64,000 bases of DNA. Source: Datisca glomerata. Taxonomy: Eukaryota; Streptophyta; Magnoliopsida; Cucurbitales; Datiscaceae. The position numbers were made by a program, and so were the translations under genes. The stretch lies in the NCBI GenBank assembly GCA_003255025.1, contig QANY01005056.1, forward strand, positions 223,152 to 287,151, given 5' to 3'. The notes under the pieces are model-generated. The model did not search any database and was not told the origin of the DNA. It saw only the letters and a program-made list of their open reading frames with translations. Shown in pieces: positions 1 to 10,889 of this stretch. Each line of letters starts with the position of its first letter. The stretch's first letter is position 1.

Positions 1-58
1 TGATCATGTATGTATAATTTAAAGAAAATATAGTCATAATATAACCAAGACTATTCAT

Positions 59-72
59 GGCTCTGATACCAA
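59..72 (-). other. tRNA-Met primer binding site
   Basis: The minus strand reads TTGGTATCAGAGCC, complementary to the 3' end of plant initiator tRNA-Met. This is the minus-strand primer site used by both Caulimoviridae and Ty1/copia elements. It lies at the left edge of the window, so the downstream ORFs would lie outside. Confidence 0.7.
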
Positions 73-429
73 CTGGGGTGGGCCATCCACTGTACTCGAA
101 CACATGGTTAAACAACCAGATACACGTTATTCATGGCTCTGCACTCTGGTAAAGAATCATGATAATTAACAATGCATCAAAGTGTTCCTCCAATTAGCAC
201 ATGATCGATGAATACTAGATGTTATATTATGATGATATTAAACTTAAACTATGCCATATATGATCTCATGAACTACAGATTAAATTAAAAATCAAAGAAA
301 ACTTACTGCTCTGTGCATGCGAGAATTGAAAACTTTAAAACTTAATGTTTTATTACAGGAGTGAAAGCGAGTACATAGAGAGATGGGAGTTTTGTGCTCA
401 ACACATGAGCTCCCTAAATTTTTTATTAC

Positions 430-660
430 TTGCCTTCAACAAGGGTGAGGCCTCCCTTTTATAATACAAAAAAGTAAGACAAATAAGGTTGCGTGTCCTA
501 GACAGGTGGAGTCGCTCATCCTTATCGTCTTGACTATACATGTAGTAGAATCTACTTTAGGTAAAGTAGATTTGTCTTGATACGGATAATGGAGGACTAC
601 TTTTAAAAAGTAGCTTTTACTGTTGCTAATGAGAATCTACTTTTGTAAAGTAGATTTGTC
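430..660 (-). promoter_or_regulatory. Viral-type promoter with TATA box and palindromic modules
   Basis: On the minus strand a TATTATAAAAG box sits at about 457-467. Upstream (higher coordinates) are three palindromic modules: 549-572 (AATCTACTTTA, 2-nt spacer, inverted copy), 597-613 (CTACTTTTAAAAAGTAG) and 634-656 (AATCTACTTTT, 1-nt spacer, inverted copy). A polyadenylation-like AATAAA occurs in the presumed leader. No function can be shown from sequence alone. Confidence 0.5.
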
Positions 661-2214
661 GCTTTGTGCCGACGGTTTCTGGTGGGGGACAAGAATTATT
701 TTTTTCCTTTTCCTTTCTTGTCTCTATCCATTTTTACTGAAATCATGCAGGTAAATTCCAGAAATTGCTAATGGTAGGGTCTTCTTCTGGGGGCTAGCTT
801 TCACCTGTCAGAATGCTGAATTCATTTTCTTCTTCATCGTGCTCAGATTTTATTTTACTGCTTTCAGATTTCATGGATGTATCTACTATTGATCCTATAG
901 ATTGGAGAAATTGTTCCTTCATGCAATCCATAGTTTTAATAATTAACTCATTTTTTTATAAGTCTGGAAATTTCTTTTTCAAATGAGCTTGAGCTATGTA
1001 AATGGATGTTCTGATGATGCTGGAAGTGCCTTAGGAATGGCATAGGTATGGGCTTTAATCAATTTCATTAAATCTGGTAAATCGTGGTTCATTCCCTTAT
1101 CCCACCATTTTGTATAAAATACCATTTTCAGACGGGGGATTTTATTCGGGTAGTCACATTGCAGATATATCCAAGGGATTGTGAATCAAATAATAAAATG
1201 AACTACTGATTTTGTCATAGAGATATTCTTGTTTACTGGTAGGAGTGAATAGGCAGCATGACATTCATTAAATGTTGTTATGACAAATTTTGGTAAAGTC
1301 TCAAGAGTGATCCTGAATTTATCCCACCAAACGAGAAACCAATTGGGGAGATCGTTTTTAAGGACATCAGGATATATTCTGATAAACCAAGTGTGATTAT
1401 GCATTAGATTCTGGTAATAAAAGACATAGGTAAAGGAAACAATGTAATCTCAATAACTATACTTATCTTCTGATGGTCTAAGGCTTCTAGTTGTATGAGG
1501 GTGTGAACCCTATTGCCTAATAGGTATAATGTTGCGGATAGTAGCCTTACTGTATGTAATAGGGCTACCAGTTCTGATGGAATCATGGAGCGTATGTTAG
1601 ATCTCCATGGCTGATGTTTCAAGCACAATGGCTTCATAGATATAACGATACTATTCAAAATGAGTAGGAATGATTGAGTAGATAACAATCGTTTCTTTAT
1701 TTCCCATGGATTTGACATCCATTGCTCATCTGCTGTTTCAATGAAGAGAATAGTTTCTTCAGTAATACTGTTGAAGATGTACTGTGGTCAAATGAGGACA
1801 TCTTTAGCAGTTTTTTAGAAGAAGCCTCTTAATTACTGTTAATATTTCTGTTCAAACTAGGAAATTATGTTGTATTGGGATTGCCGTTGCTGCAACCTTT
1901 ACGGCCTTGACCTCTGTTTCTGTTCATGAACCCTACAAATATTCACGGGTTAGAAAGTCTGGTAAAAAATTCTGACACTTTTGATATGTTCATTATCAAA
2001 ATCAAATACTGATAATAAACTTTTCCAAGAGGCAAATATTTGCTTGGAAGCAAGATTCTGTATGTCTTTTTTAAATATCTGTTTGGCTGTAGAGCAGTCA
2101 ACCCTTATAAGAAAATGCTGGTTAAGTAAGTAACAATGCAAAATCTTGAGTTTAGTATTATCTCAAGCTTATACTATTTTTTTTGAGAGAAAACTGAACT
2201 TATATTATATTCTT

Positions 2215-2760
2215 AACCCATAACATATTCTCGATGTAAGATTATTTTCGCAACACCCCCGTTACGTGCAGGCTAGTATTTTTCATGGTCTTTATTGCGT
2301 AGAAAGGTAGTATAGGTCTAGTTGTGATTGAGTTAGCTCTGATATATATATATATATACATGTTAAGTTGTCAATTATCTCAAAAGCTTACTGTTGAGTT
2401 AAGACAAACTTATATATTTAATTCAACATCCTCTCTCACGTATAAGCCTAAAATTGTTTAAATGGTCCTATGACAAGTGGAAATTTTATCTATGGAGTAA
2501 AACTGTTGATGCGAGAGTTGAAACTCAGCATGTCCTACTCTAATATCTCTTGTTAAAGTCCTGAGGCCTAACTCATACTTCAAAGCTAGTTTATGACTTG
2601 AGGATTACCTCAAACTTATATTCTTGGTTCAAAACATATTATTAGCCGATGTAAGATTTTTTCCTCAACACCCCTTGTCACGTGCAATGTCGATCTTTTG
2701 TTTGATATTTGTCACGTGCAAAGGTGGTATAAGCCCACTCATTCTAGAATTGATTTTGAT
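2215..2760. repeat. Two diverged copies of a dispersed repeat
   Basis: The segments around 2215-2330 and 2620-2740 share the order 'cgatgtaagatt', 'caacacccc', 'acgtgca' and 'ggtggtataag'-like words, about 400 bp apart and in the same orientation. They look like diverged LTR-derived or other dispersed repeat DNA. A (TA)n run lies between them at 2341-2357. No coding capacity was seen. Confidence 0.45.
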
Positions 2761-2868
2761 TACATGTTAAAGTCTTGATGTCAAACTTGTGTTGAGGAAT
2801 GTAGCTTCTGGTTTGATAATAATAGTTTGATATTTAGAATATTGTTAGCACAATTGAGATATCGTGGA

Positions 2869-2897
2869 GGGGGAGAGAGAGAGAGAGTGTGTGTGAG
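2869..2897. repeat. GA/GT microsatellite
   Basis: A purine-rich (GA)n run is followed by (GT)n. Confidence 0.8.
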
Positions 2898-2925
2898 GGC
2901 ACACAAAAGAGGAAGACCCTGTTTG

Positions 2926-3130
2926 GCCCAGCTTATAAGCTACAGCTTATAGCTTATAGCTTAAATAAGAAAATAACTAATTTTTAAGAGGATGTTTGAC
3001 ACACCTTATTGAAATAAGTTAACAACTTATTTAAGTTAAAAAACTAAAAAAATTTAAACTAAACTAATCTAGCTTTTTAGCTTATAATTCTTTTAATTAA
3101 AATTACCTCAATCTTTTTGAAACATTACAC
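2926..3130. repeat. Possible MITE terminus
   Basis: The segment starts with CTGTTTGGCCCAGCTTATAAG-like sequence and continues with AT-rich 'cttataagc/agcttatag' palindromic words, as seen at the ends of several plant miniature elements. A partly complementary AT-rich segment ('aaactgaaccaaacatg') lies at about 6735-6945, so the pair could be the two ends of one element split by later insertions. The match is weak. Confidence 0.25.
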
Positions 3131-3170
3131 AAGCCTACTTCTCTTCTTCAAGACAGATCTTGAAATGAGT

Positions 3171-3345
3171 AGGGGCGTGCAAGTAACCGACAAACCGAAG
3201 TAACCAAACTGAATGGATCTAACTTAGTTCAATCGGTTTCTTTAGTTCTAGTGGTTCGGTTCGGTTCAGTAAAATTCAGTAACCGAATTTTTGGTTTGGT
3301 TTTCATTTCCTTACAAAAATAATCAGTTCAAACTGAACGAACTAA
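3171..3345. mobile_element. hAT-like terminal fragment
   Basis: TAGGGGCGTGCAAGTAACCG opens a stretch rich in CCGAAC/GGTTCGG words. This matches the CAGGGGTGTTCA-type ends of plant hAT elements and resembles the complete short element at 49146-49533. I found no right-hand inverted terminus, so this copy appears truncated. Confidence 0.4.
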
Positions 3346-3350
3346 ATCAT

Positions 3351-3381
<31 letters not shown>
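3351..3381. repeat. (TCA)n microsatellite
   Basis: About nine consecutive TCA/ATC units. Confidence 0.85.
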
Positions 3382-3382
<1 letters not shown>

Positions 3383-3619
3383 AATCATTATTATATTAAA
3401 TCCTCTCTTAAACAAAACCCTAAACTCCTAAAGGTAAAAAGCACCTTACCATTGTCTCTTTCAAGTATCCTTCTTCGAATGAAACCCAAGCCAACAAATT
3501 TCTCTTCTCCTATCCATTGCAAACAAAAACATAAAAGGAAAATCTATGCACAAATAAAAAAGAAATTGTAAAAAATTGAGAGAACAATGTGGAAAGATAG
3601 AGAGAAAAACAGAATGGAC

Positions 3620-3695
3620 CGTCACCATCCTTATCGAACAAGCTGAAAGCCTCCTTGAACTTAGATATCTGATTGTCAGTAAGCTGGTTCGCCAT
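3620..3695 (-). pseudogene. Calmodulin exon 1 (orphan)
   Basis: The minus strand encodes [20 protein letters not shown] followed by DKDGD and the first base of a Gly codon, then GT. This is the N-terminus of plant calmodulin up to the intron that splits the Gly26 codon (phase 1), including the start of the first EF-hand loop. Relative to the usual plant sequence it has D3N, D8N and E12K, all explainable as G-to-A changes. The donor reads GTCCAT, a poor match to GTAAGT. No exon 2 (EF-hands 1-4) is seen in the 3.6 kb downstream on this strand. Either the intron runs past the window edge or this is a displaced fragment. I favour a pseudogene because of the acidic losses and the weak donor. Confidence 0.7.
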
Positions 3696-3720
3696 TTTTT
3701 GATTCTCTCGCTTGCTTCCG

Positions 3721-4110
3721 GTTATAGATAAAATCTTCTTCTACAAAAATGGTGCAAATCAAGATGAACTCTGACCGTCTGCGATTGGAACAAGCACACA
3801 ATATGTATGTATGCATGTATGTATCTATGTATGTGTGTTACGATACTCGGTATATTCACGATACAATTATTTGACGGAATGATTTTCTTTTAGATTAACA
3901 ATTTTAAAAAAAGATAGATATCTATAACTTACGTATAGATAAAATCTTCATCTAAAAAAATGGTGCAAATCAAGACGTACTCTGACTGTGTGCGATTGGA
4001 ACAAGCACACACAATATATATATGTGTGTGTGTATGTATATGTGTTACGATATACAGTACAATTATTTGACGGAATGATTCTCGTTTAGACTGCCAATTT
4101 AAAAAAAGAT
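3721..4110. repeat. Direct duplication upstream of calmodulin exon 1
   Basis: Two similar units of about 170-200 bp lie in tandem, about 3721-3920 and 3938-4110. Shared words include 'atagataaaatctt', 'atggtgcaaatcaaga', 'gcgattggaacaagcacac' and 'acaattatttgacggaatgatt'. Each carries a TATG/TGTA microsatellite-like centre. The duplication covers the 5' flank of the calmodulin fragment. Confidence 0.75.
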
Positions 4111-4169
4111 AGATATTAAAGAAATGAGCTAAATGTAAATTATATCATTAAGACATATATTAAAGTAAA

Positions 4170-6650
4170 CCTTTTTGTTAAAGGTAAATTTATATAACCA
4201 AGAAAACACAATATTCACAAATTACAAGGGGCATACCCAAGGGGAAAGATAAAAAAAACAATATCCTGAATGTGTCTTGTTCTAACTAGAAAATCAATTC
4301 TATCCCTAAGCATGAGATGAATTTTCCTACAAAGAAGGGACATATCTAGAGTTTTGCAAATAAAAAACTCTCATATTCCTCTCAATCCAAATACAATAAA
4401 TAAAAATGGTAAAAAGAAGCTTGATGCACAAAGATTTGGTTGAGTGAGAATTGGTGACCAAAAGAAGCTATTATGTAAGTTGCTGCCGAGAAGAAGAAGG
4501 AATGTTGTGAATTTCAAATCTGTCAAACAGGAGCAGAAGCAATCTCCTAGTATCCATGCAGCCAAAGAGGATGTGATCCGTACTATCAATGCCATCAGTG
4601 TAGAAAATACAACTTAAATCAATGTTCAGGGCCCATTTGCTAACTTGGACTTTTGTGGACAGTTCATCATGAAGAGCAAGTCATGTAATGAATGAACACT
4701 TAGGAACAAAACCAGAAAACCAAATCAGAGAATGCCAAGGGACCTCATTGAAATGAACACGAAGGGCATGGTAGGATGACCTGATATAGAAGTTACCATT
4801 ACTGCTAGGAGACCAGAGCCAAGCATCTAGACCACCCAAATGACTAAGGTTGTTACGATCAAAACCCTTCGCTCAAAAATAAGTCTGAGATGATGGTTTT
4901 GAACAACCCATCTACCATTATCATGTAAGGCATAAAGATGAGTTGCTAAATGTAAACCAGTGACAGAAACGAGCTCCATTCCTCCTATCTTAAAAAGAAT
5001 CCCTGCCTAGTGCCATGGATCACAAAATAAAGAAACAAGCTCACCAGAACCCACAATAACCTTACAGAAACCACTGGCCTTGTCTTTGAGCTTGATGATC
5101 TTTCTCCAAGATCATGATGGATCAGAAGAAATTTTGGCAGTGAAGATTGTGTGTTGTTAAAGTAGATTAACTTTTCACCAAGCAATCCATAATGAATCTT
5201 TTGCATTAATAGCCAGTCTCCAAAACTGTCTAGAAACTGAAGCTTGGTTACAAGTTTCTGGATCAAGAAGACTTAATCCCCCCTCTTTCACAGGGCTACA
5301 AACAAGGTTCCAAGTAACTTTATAACCTTTATTAAGGCAAGTGTGACTTGTCCAAAGAAAAATTTTAAGGGCAACATTGATCTCTTTCATAACCTTCTTA
5401 GGAAGAATAAGAAGATTGCTCCAATAACCCTGGATGGACAAAATGACAGATTTAATGAGCTGTAACCTCCCAGCATAGGTGAGATGCTTGTTTTCCCAAA
5501 ATTTGGCTCTCTTAATGATTATGTCAGCAAGCATTCACAGTTCACCTTAGAAAGTTTAGTAGACACAAGAGGAATACCAATGTACTTAACATGGAGCTCT
5601 CCCAATTGGAAACCAGTGTGATTAAGAATAGAGTTTTGAATATCAACATCCACACCAGAAAAATAAGCATGACTCTTTAGCACATTGGCTCTTAAACCAG
5701 AAATTTGGCTAAATAAGTCCAGACCCGATATGATGTACTTTACAGATTGCAGATTCCCTTTGAAAAAGTCAAAAGGCCATATGCAAAGAAAATATTAGTG
5801 AGCTTGGTCTTCTTGCACCTCCAATGAAAATGGAAACCTTGCAACCTAGAACATTGTCTTAGAATGCTAGTAAGAGCTTCCATCAACCTCAGTCCATAAT
5901 TGAGAATTTAAAGGGGGCTTTCCTAGGGCCATCAGGTAACATTCTTACAATTATTGGACTATGGTCAGAAATATCAGGATTAGCAAACCAGGCAGTGAAT
6001 CTACTACAGAAATCAAGCCAACTTGAGTTAGCCAAAGCTATGTCAATTTTGCTTCTAATACTCCCTTGTCCTGTTTGATGATTCCACTAGGTAAGAAAGT
6101 GACCAAAATATGAGAGGTCTGAAACTCCGATATTAGCCAAATAGGAACCAACATCCCTCATGCCGTCATTCTAAATAATATTTCCTCTATATTGCTCATA
6201 AGGGTGTAGAGTTTCATTAAAATATCCTAGCACAATCCAGGGAGAGGATTACAAGCAAACATTCTGTAAATCAACCCACAAGCTTCTTCTCAAAGCAACA
6301 TCATTCTTAGCATAAAAAGGAGCAGAAGAATTAGCTATCAGAATTAACAACCTTAACACAACAGTGAATAAATTGAGAAGAACAATTCAGCACAATAATC
6401 TCATAAAAACAAGGATCATAAGCCACCCAAATCCTACCTGAGTGAGCCATGTTATAGTTATGAATACACCTCCAGTTGGGAAAAGTAGAACTAAAAATCT
6501 TGGGGAAGATTTTAAACTCACCCTAGTTTCAAGTAGACAGCAGATCTTCAAATTTAACTCTTTACACATCTTCATTACTTCTGAATGATTATGGGGTCTA
6601 TTAAACCCTCTTACATTCCAAGAAGTAAAATTATACATTAAGTTTCTTGA
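4170..6650 (-). mobile_element. LINE (L1-type), internally deleted
   Basis: Minus-strand remnants run in LINE order. An endonuclease start near 6638 has SWNVRGFN and LLETRV (metal-binding Glu region) and continues to about 5905. It is followed directly by late reverse-transcriptase sequence at about 5175-5900 (FHFHWRCKK, then AGRLQLIKSV and GGLSLLD). A zinc-binding or tail region follows to about 4170. The core polymerase palm is missing: at about 5890-5910 the frame passes from an endonuclease-end motif (PFKF) to LMEALTSIL of late RT in another frame. Many stops and frameshifts show it is dead. A related LINE fragment flanks the copia element at 11562-24864. Confidence 0.8.
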
Positions 6651-6651
6651 G

Positions 6652-6736
6652 GGGTGGTGAAGAGTTCACCAACTTATCACTCTGAGTTCTGAGTTGCTTG
6701 AGGGGTGGTGAAGAGTTCACCCACTTATCACTCTGC
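6652..6736. repeat. Short tandem duplication at the LINE 5' end
   Basis: The unit 'cttgaggggtggtgaagagttcac' plus 'acttatcactctg' occurs twice with one internal difference, about 50 bp apart, just outside the LINE 5' end. Confidence 0.8.
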
Positions 6737-6739
6737 AAT

Positions 6740-8090
6740 ATTAAAGTAATTTCAATTAAAATAATTTAATTATTAATTTATTTATCAAACATCAATTTAA
6801 AATAAGTTATAGATTAAAGTAAGTTAAAATAAACTGAACCAAACATGTTTTAATTTATAGATTACAGTTAAACTTAAATAAATTATAAGTTAAAAGTTTA
6901 AACTATACGTTTAAGTGGAGTTAAATGGACCGAACTAAAAAGCTTTTTAACTCTCCTTTCCTCAATCCCTCTCTGCATGTATGGTATTAATAATAGTAAC
7001 TGTCACTGGTAACCTTAGCTAACCATGGATATAAAATTTAATTAGAATTTTTTTAGTAGTTATCAATTAGTTAAGCACTTTCAATCTTCCAATGTGAAAG
7101 GAAATATTGAAACAAATATAAAATGGAAAAATGGTATGAACAGAATCATCTGACATACTAAGAAAATTGCAAATATATTTTTTTTGCGTTAACCAAATGG
7201 ACCTGCCAATCTCAAATGTTGTAAAAAAGGACTATATATTTGACTAAACCTAAAACAATGATAATATTCTCCATTGTGGTACTGACCCCTACCAAGAATG
7301 ACCCTCAAATTAAAGACAAAAAAGAAGATTATAATCTAATGAAAGTTGACTAATCAACGTCGAAAGGAGATCAAGTGGTTGATTTCTTCGCCTTTACTTT
7401 TCTAGAATTGTGCTCCGACTATCTTATTAAGGTTAGTACCTAAACATTGATGGAATCTTCCTCGTATTGCAATTAAGAGACCTTAATTTCTACAAAGCAC
7501 AAGAGTGTTTTGCATGTTGTCTCCTGAAATAAAATGTGAGATTATTAATAGACAATTTCACATTAGATGATCTAATAGGCAATATCACATGATATGGTAT
7601 GACACGTTCACTATAAGTGCATTCAAAATATTGTTCCTCCTTACCATTTTAATTATACAAGAATTAGTAAAAAAAAATCGTATGTGAGACGATCACATAC
7701 ATAATTAATTACAGTTTATAGTACTGTAAAAAACAATCATACTGTTAAATTTTTCATTTGATATCTCTTCATAAGAATCTCACATCAAGTGATGCAATGG
7801 TAGATTATTCTTCGAATTCATAAGATTTTCTATAAAAAAAAATGGAGAGCAAAATATGAGAAAAGTACTTCAAGCTCATTATTCAATACTAGACCGATAG
7901 GAAGGGCCTCTCTCTATCTCCCTCTCTCTCTCTACAATTTGTTTTGACTTGATTTGGCATTATGTTTTAAACCTGTGGTTAAGAAGGGCAGGTATCTCCA
8001 GGCGTGTTCTACAAGCACAAAGACTTGAAAGTTTTCTCTTTGCATAGTTTTCATCATTTTAATTCTTCTTTTTCATAGACTTCTTTCTCT
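6740..8090. other. Intergenic DNA, no gene seen
   Basis: AT-rich sequence with no coding similarity recognised on either strand. It ends in a CT-rich stretch (about 7907-7935) upstream of the HIPP gene. Confidence 0.6.
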
Positions 8091-8100
8091 GCTATATACA
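8091..8100 (+). promoter_or_regulatory. Candidate TATA box of HIPP gene
   Basis: GCTATATACA lies about 75 bp before the start codon, downstream of a pyrimidine-rich stretch typical of plant 5' regions. The position suits a short 5' leader. Evidence is positional only. Confidence 0.4.
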
Positions 8101-8170
8101 CTTTATTTCCCTCTACGTATTTATCTTTGATAAACTCAAATTTAAGCCATTGTTAAATCCTTTGTAGAAC

Positions 8171-10296
8171 ATGAAGGTAAGCTCTCTCCTCCTTTAGTTA
8201 CCATTTTTTTTGTTTCCTTTTCCTTTATGTTAAATTGAATCACATGGCTGCTATCTTTAATGGGTTCTCAAATTGAAAAAAAGTTACAATCCTTTGTGAC
8301 TCACTAATGGGTTTTTTCCCTCTACAAAGCAGATTCATCTCTTAAATTGATTTTCTCCATTTCTCTTTCTCTTCATTACTCTTTTCTTTCATGACATGAG
8401 TAAAGGTTCGGATATCTGTTCGATTTAGTTTGATATAAAATCTGAAGTTTGACTTTAAGTAAATGATCTCTATTTTATTTTTTTTCTTTTGCAGAAAATG
8501 ATCTCTATCTGATTTTATTTTATGACATGAGTAAATGATCTCTATCTGATTTTATTTTTTTTTCTTTTGCAGAAAATAGTATTGAAATTGGATTTACATG
8601 ATGACAAGGAAAAGCAGAAAGCCTTAAAGGCAGTTTCTAGTCTTTCAGGTACATATCTCGTTTTTACTATAAGTCATTTTCTTGATAATATAGTTATAGC
8701 TTTGCTCGTATCTGTGTGTCCCTTACTTTTGATTCTTTCTCATTACTTTTAGTATTGTAACCCAGTGTTTTTATCTGATGAATGTCGTTGAGTATTCTCA
8801 ACCCAAAAATTAGTTTGAGAAGTGAGATTTTCCCTCACATCTATAAACTGACTATCAGTCCCTTCCACAATCGATGTAGACACTAACAACTTACATATTT
8901 TGTTATCATTTTTAATTAGAAGAACAAATTAATCTAATTTACTTACATATCACTTTCCTATTCGGCTGCGAAGTGAGTAAATATGTAATTTGCAAATATT
9001 TAAGAAAAGATACAATTTTTTTGGCATAGCAACAAAGAGCATAATTGTACAAGAAAAAAAGTGCAGAGACCAAATTAGTGAGAAAATTATGTAAAGAGCG
9101 TGTTTTGGTGAAACTAAGGATGACAATGAGTGGGTTTGGGTAGTGTATGAGTATATCCATTAAATACTCATATTAAATTTTTACTACACATACCTTACCC
9201 ATACACATGTTAAATTAAATAGATGAGTATGAGTAATACCCATTAATACATGAGTACTCTAATGAGTTCTTGTATATTGATATTAACACTAGATTAATAT
9301 AGTATGTACAAATTATACAATGTTAATTTTCTAAAATTGCTCCCTTCGTGAGTAGACTCGGTCAAGCTGTATATGCCCATAATTGCTAGGAGTGTGCATA
9401 GGACGAGACGAGCCGAGGTCGGGTGGGACACAGGTCGGGGAGCCGGAGTCGAGTCAAAACACAGGTCAGGGTCACAAATCAGGGGACGGGATGGGTCAGA
9501 GAGTTGAGTCGGGAACACAGGTCGGGTCGGTTTTCTAAAACGCAACACCAGAATCGACTACTATGGTCTGGTCAGGGTAGAGGTCGGGGTCGGGTAGAGG
9601 TTGGGGTCGGGATCAGGTTGGGGTCGGGGTCGGGAAAACTGTTAAAAGTGCACGTGAAATGGAGTTTTTACATTGTAGCCCAAAGGATAAAGAAAGAAAT
9701 TTTGGTTGAACAATGTTAACACGTATTCAATTTTATATGAATAATATAAAATAGGATATATAGTTTAATGAATAATTCTCTTGTCATAGACTTCTTTAAG
9801 GAATAAAAAAACATGACAGGTACTTGGAGTTTTATAGAAAGACAGATAGTATCTGGCTTTGAAAATCGGTCGTCTTGTGATTTAGGATTAGATAAGGTTC
9901 GTTTCTTTCCTGGCTTTTCTCAGTTGCCAATCTGGAAATTGCTGATCGAACAAGATTATTTATTTGTTTTTTTTTTCAAATTTTGTAGGACTAGATTCAA
10001 TTGCAATGGACATGAAAGAGAAGAAGCTGACAGTAACTGGAAGCATAGACCCAGTTGCTGTGGTGGGAAAATTGAAAAAGCTTTGGCATACAGAAATTCT
10101 CACAGTTGGGCCTGCAAAGGAAGAGCCGAAGAAGAAAGAAGAACCAAAGAAAGAACAAGACAAGAAGAAAGATCCAAATCCAAATGACCAATATGCTGAG
10201 CTTCTTAAGGCCTACAAATCCTACAATCCCTACCCTCCCACGTACTATGTTGTGCATTGTCCCCCAGAAAATCCAAACTCTTGTGTTATTTGTTGA
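8171..10296 (+). CDS. Heavy-metal-associated isoprenylated plant protein (HIPP), 3 exons
   Basis: Exons by GT-AG reading are 8171..8176 (ATGAAG), 8573..8648 and 9989..10296, giving 129 residues. Residues about 1-62 form an HMA-like fold sequence ([20 protein letters not shown]..., then [18 protein letters not shown], then [12 protein letters not shown]). The metal-binding MxCxxC loop is replaced by LDLHDDKEK, so copper or zinc binding through two cysteines is not expected. A Lys/Glu/Pro-rich linker follows (about 72-90), then a Tyr/Pro-rich tail ending in CVIC, a CaaX box for C-terminal prenylation and membrane attachment. HIPPs are plant-specific, and members of this Cys-less type are implicated in stress and pathogen responses; a role here is inferred. 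Intron 1 has a duplicated acceptor region and intron 2 contains a GC-rich repeat. No stop or frameshift was seen, so the gene looks intact. Confidence 0.88.
8463..8572 (+). repeat. Duplicated 3' splice-site region in HIPP intron 1
   Basis: The words 'aaatgatctctatctgattttatttt' and 'ttttcttttgcag|aaaat' occur twice, giving acceptors after 8494 and after 8572. Only the second continues the HMA reading frame. The first would give ATGAAG-AAAATGATCTCTATCTGA, stopping after seven codons. Confidence 0.8.
9391..9645. repeat. GC-rich hAT-like repeat in HIPP intron 2
   Basis: TAGGAGTGTGCATAGGACGAG opens a stretch with many GGTCGGG/GGGTCGG units, in sharp contrast to the AT-rich surroundings. The start resembles hAT-type ends and the body resembles the element at 27057-27507 (GACGAGAC, GGGACAC). 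The right end is unclear. Confidence 0.45.
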
Positions 10297-10889
10297 TATA
10301 TGTGATGAAAAATTTGCCAACACATTTGAGATGTGAGTCAGGTTCTTTACATTAATGGGGGCTAACAAGTACTTAACTATCTCTAACTTCTTATAACAGC
10401 TTTCTTAGTAACATAAGTTAGTTTCTAACTTCTGAAGCTTATGTGGTTGAGTTACCAGACTGAGGTAACCTCATCTGTTGCATGGAATCTTCCACTTGAG
10501 CACCTAGAATGCTCTATCAGATTGATTGGATTCAAACTAGGTTCTTTGTTTAACAAAATCATAAGTACATGAAACAGTCTCACATGTACTAGGATTAACA
10601 AGTTTACAACATGCTAATATTGAATTACAAGAAACAGACTTTTGTAAATTGTATACAGGTGACATGACTTAGCAGAAGTATTGGAAACATAGAAATTAGA
10701 CTGAACAGGACAAGATAAGGCAACCTTTTGCACTAGGATATATGTCCATACATAGGTATAGTCCATCTTTGAGAATCCCTTACATGACCAGAGTTCTCGT
10801 TACTTTGTCCTCGACAATACAAGCATTAGTATGAAATTCTATAAATACCATTATCTTGTGTCAGTTTTGACACACTTTATTTTTAATTT
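10297..10889. repeat. HIPP 3' flank with a dispersed repeat
   Basis: After the HIPP stop there is a probable 3' UTR. From about 10355 to 10520 the sequence matches 63200-63350 in the same orientation ('ggttgagttaccaga', 'gaggtaacct', 'aatcttccactt'). No coding sequence was recognised. Confidence 0.5.

Larger units (their letters stand above)
1..2150 (-). pseudogene. Pararetrovirus-like fragment (C-terminal ORF, promoter, leader)
   Basis: Minus-strand frames around 1080-1720 read as broken pieces of a protein with motifs such as RVHTLIQLEALD and FLVWWDKF. I associate these, from memory, with the C-terminal part of plant endogenous pararetrovirus polyproteins. Downstream on the same strand come a promoter-like block with a TATA box near 457-467 and, about 390 nt further on, a tRNA-Met primer site at 59-72. 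The order last ORF, promoter, leader, primer site fits a circular Caulimoviridae genome. An LTR is less likely because no CA end abuts the primer site. The frames are interrupted by stops and frame changes, so this is a relic, and it differs in sequence from the array at 28-48 kb. It could instead be a poorly known LTR element. Confidence 0.45.

Noticed and set aside
1..760. Copia LTR as explanation for the left edge
   Set aside because: The sequence next to the primer site does not end in CA and the upstream ORF is viral-like; kept only as an alternative.
3351..3381. TCA repeat as part of a coding region
   Set aside because: No open frame with coding character extends on either side.
9423..9719. 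98-codon Gly/Arg/Ser-rich plus frame in HIPP intron 2
   Set aside because: Produced by GGTCGGG repeats; the intron is spliced out in the gene model.
9813..10187. Alternative frames overlapping HIPP exon 3
   Set aside because: Out-of-frame readings of the Lys/Glu-rich exon; only the frame ending in CVIC joins with exons 1 and 2.
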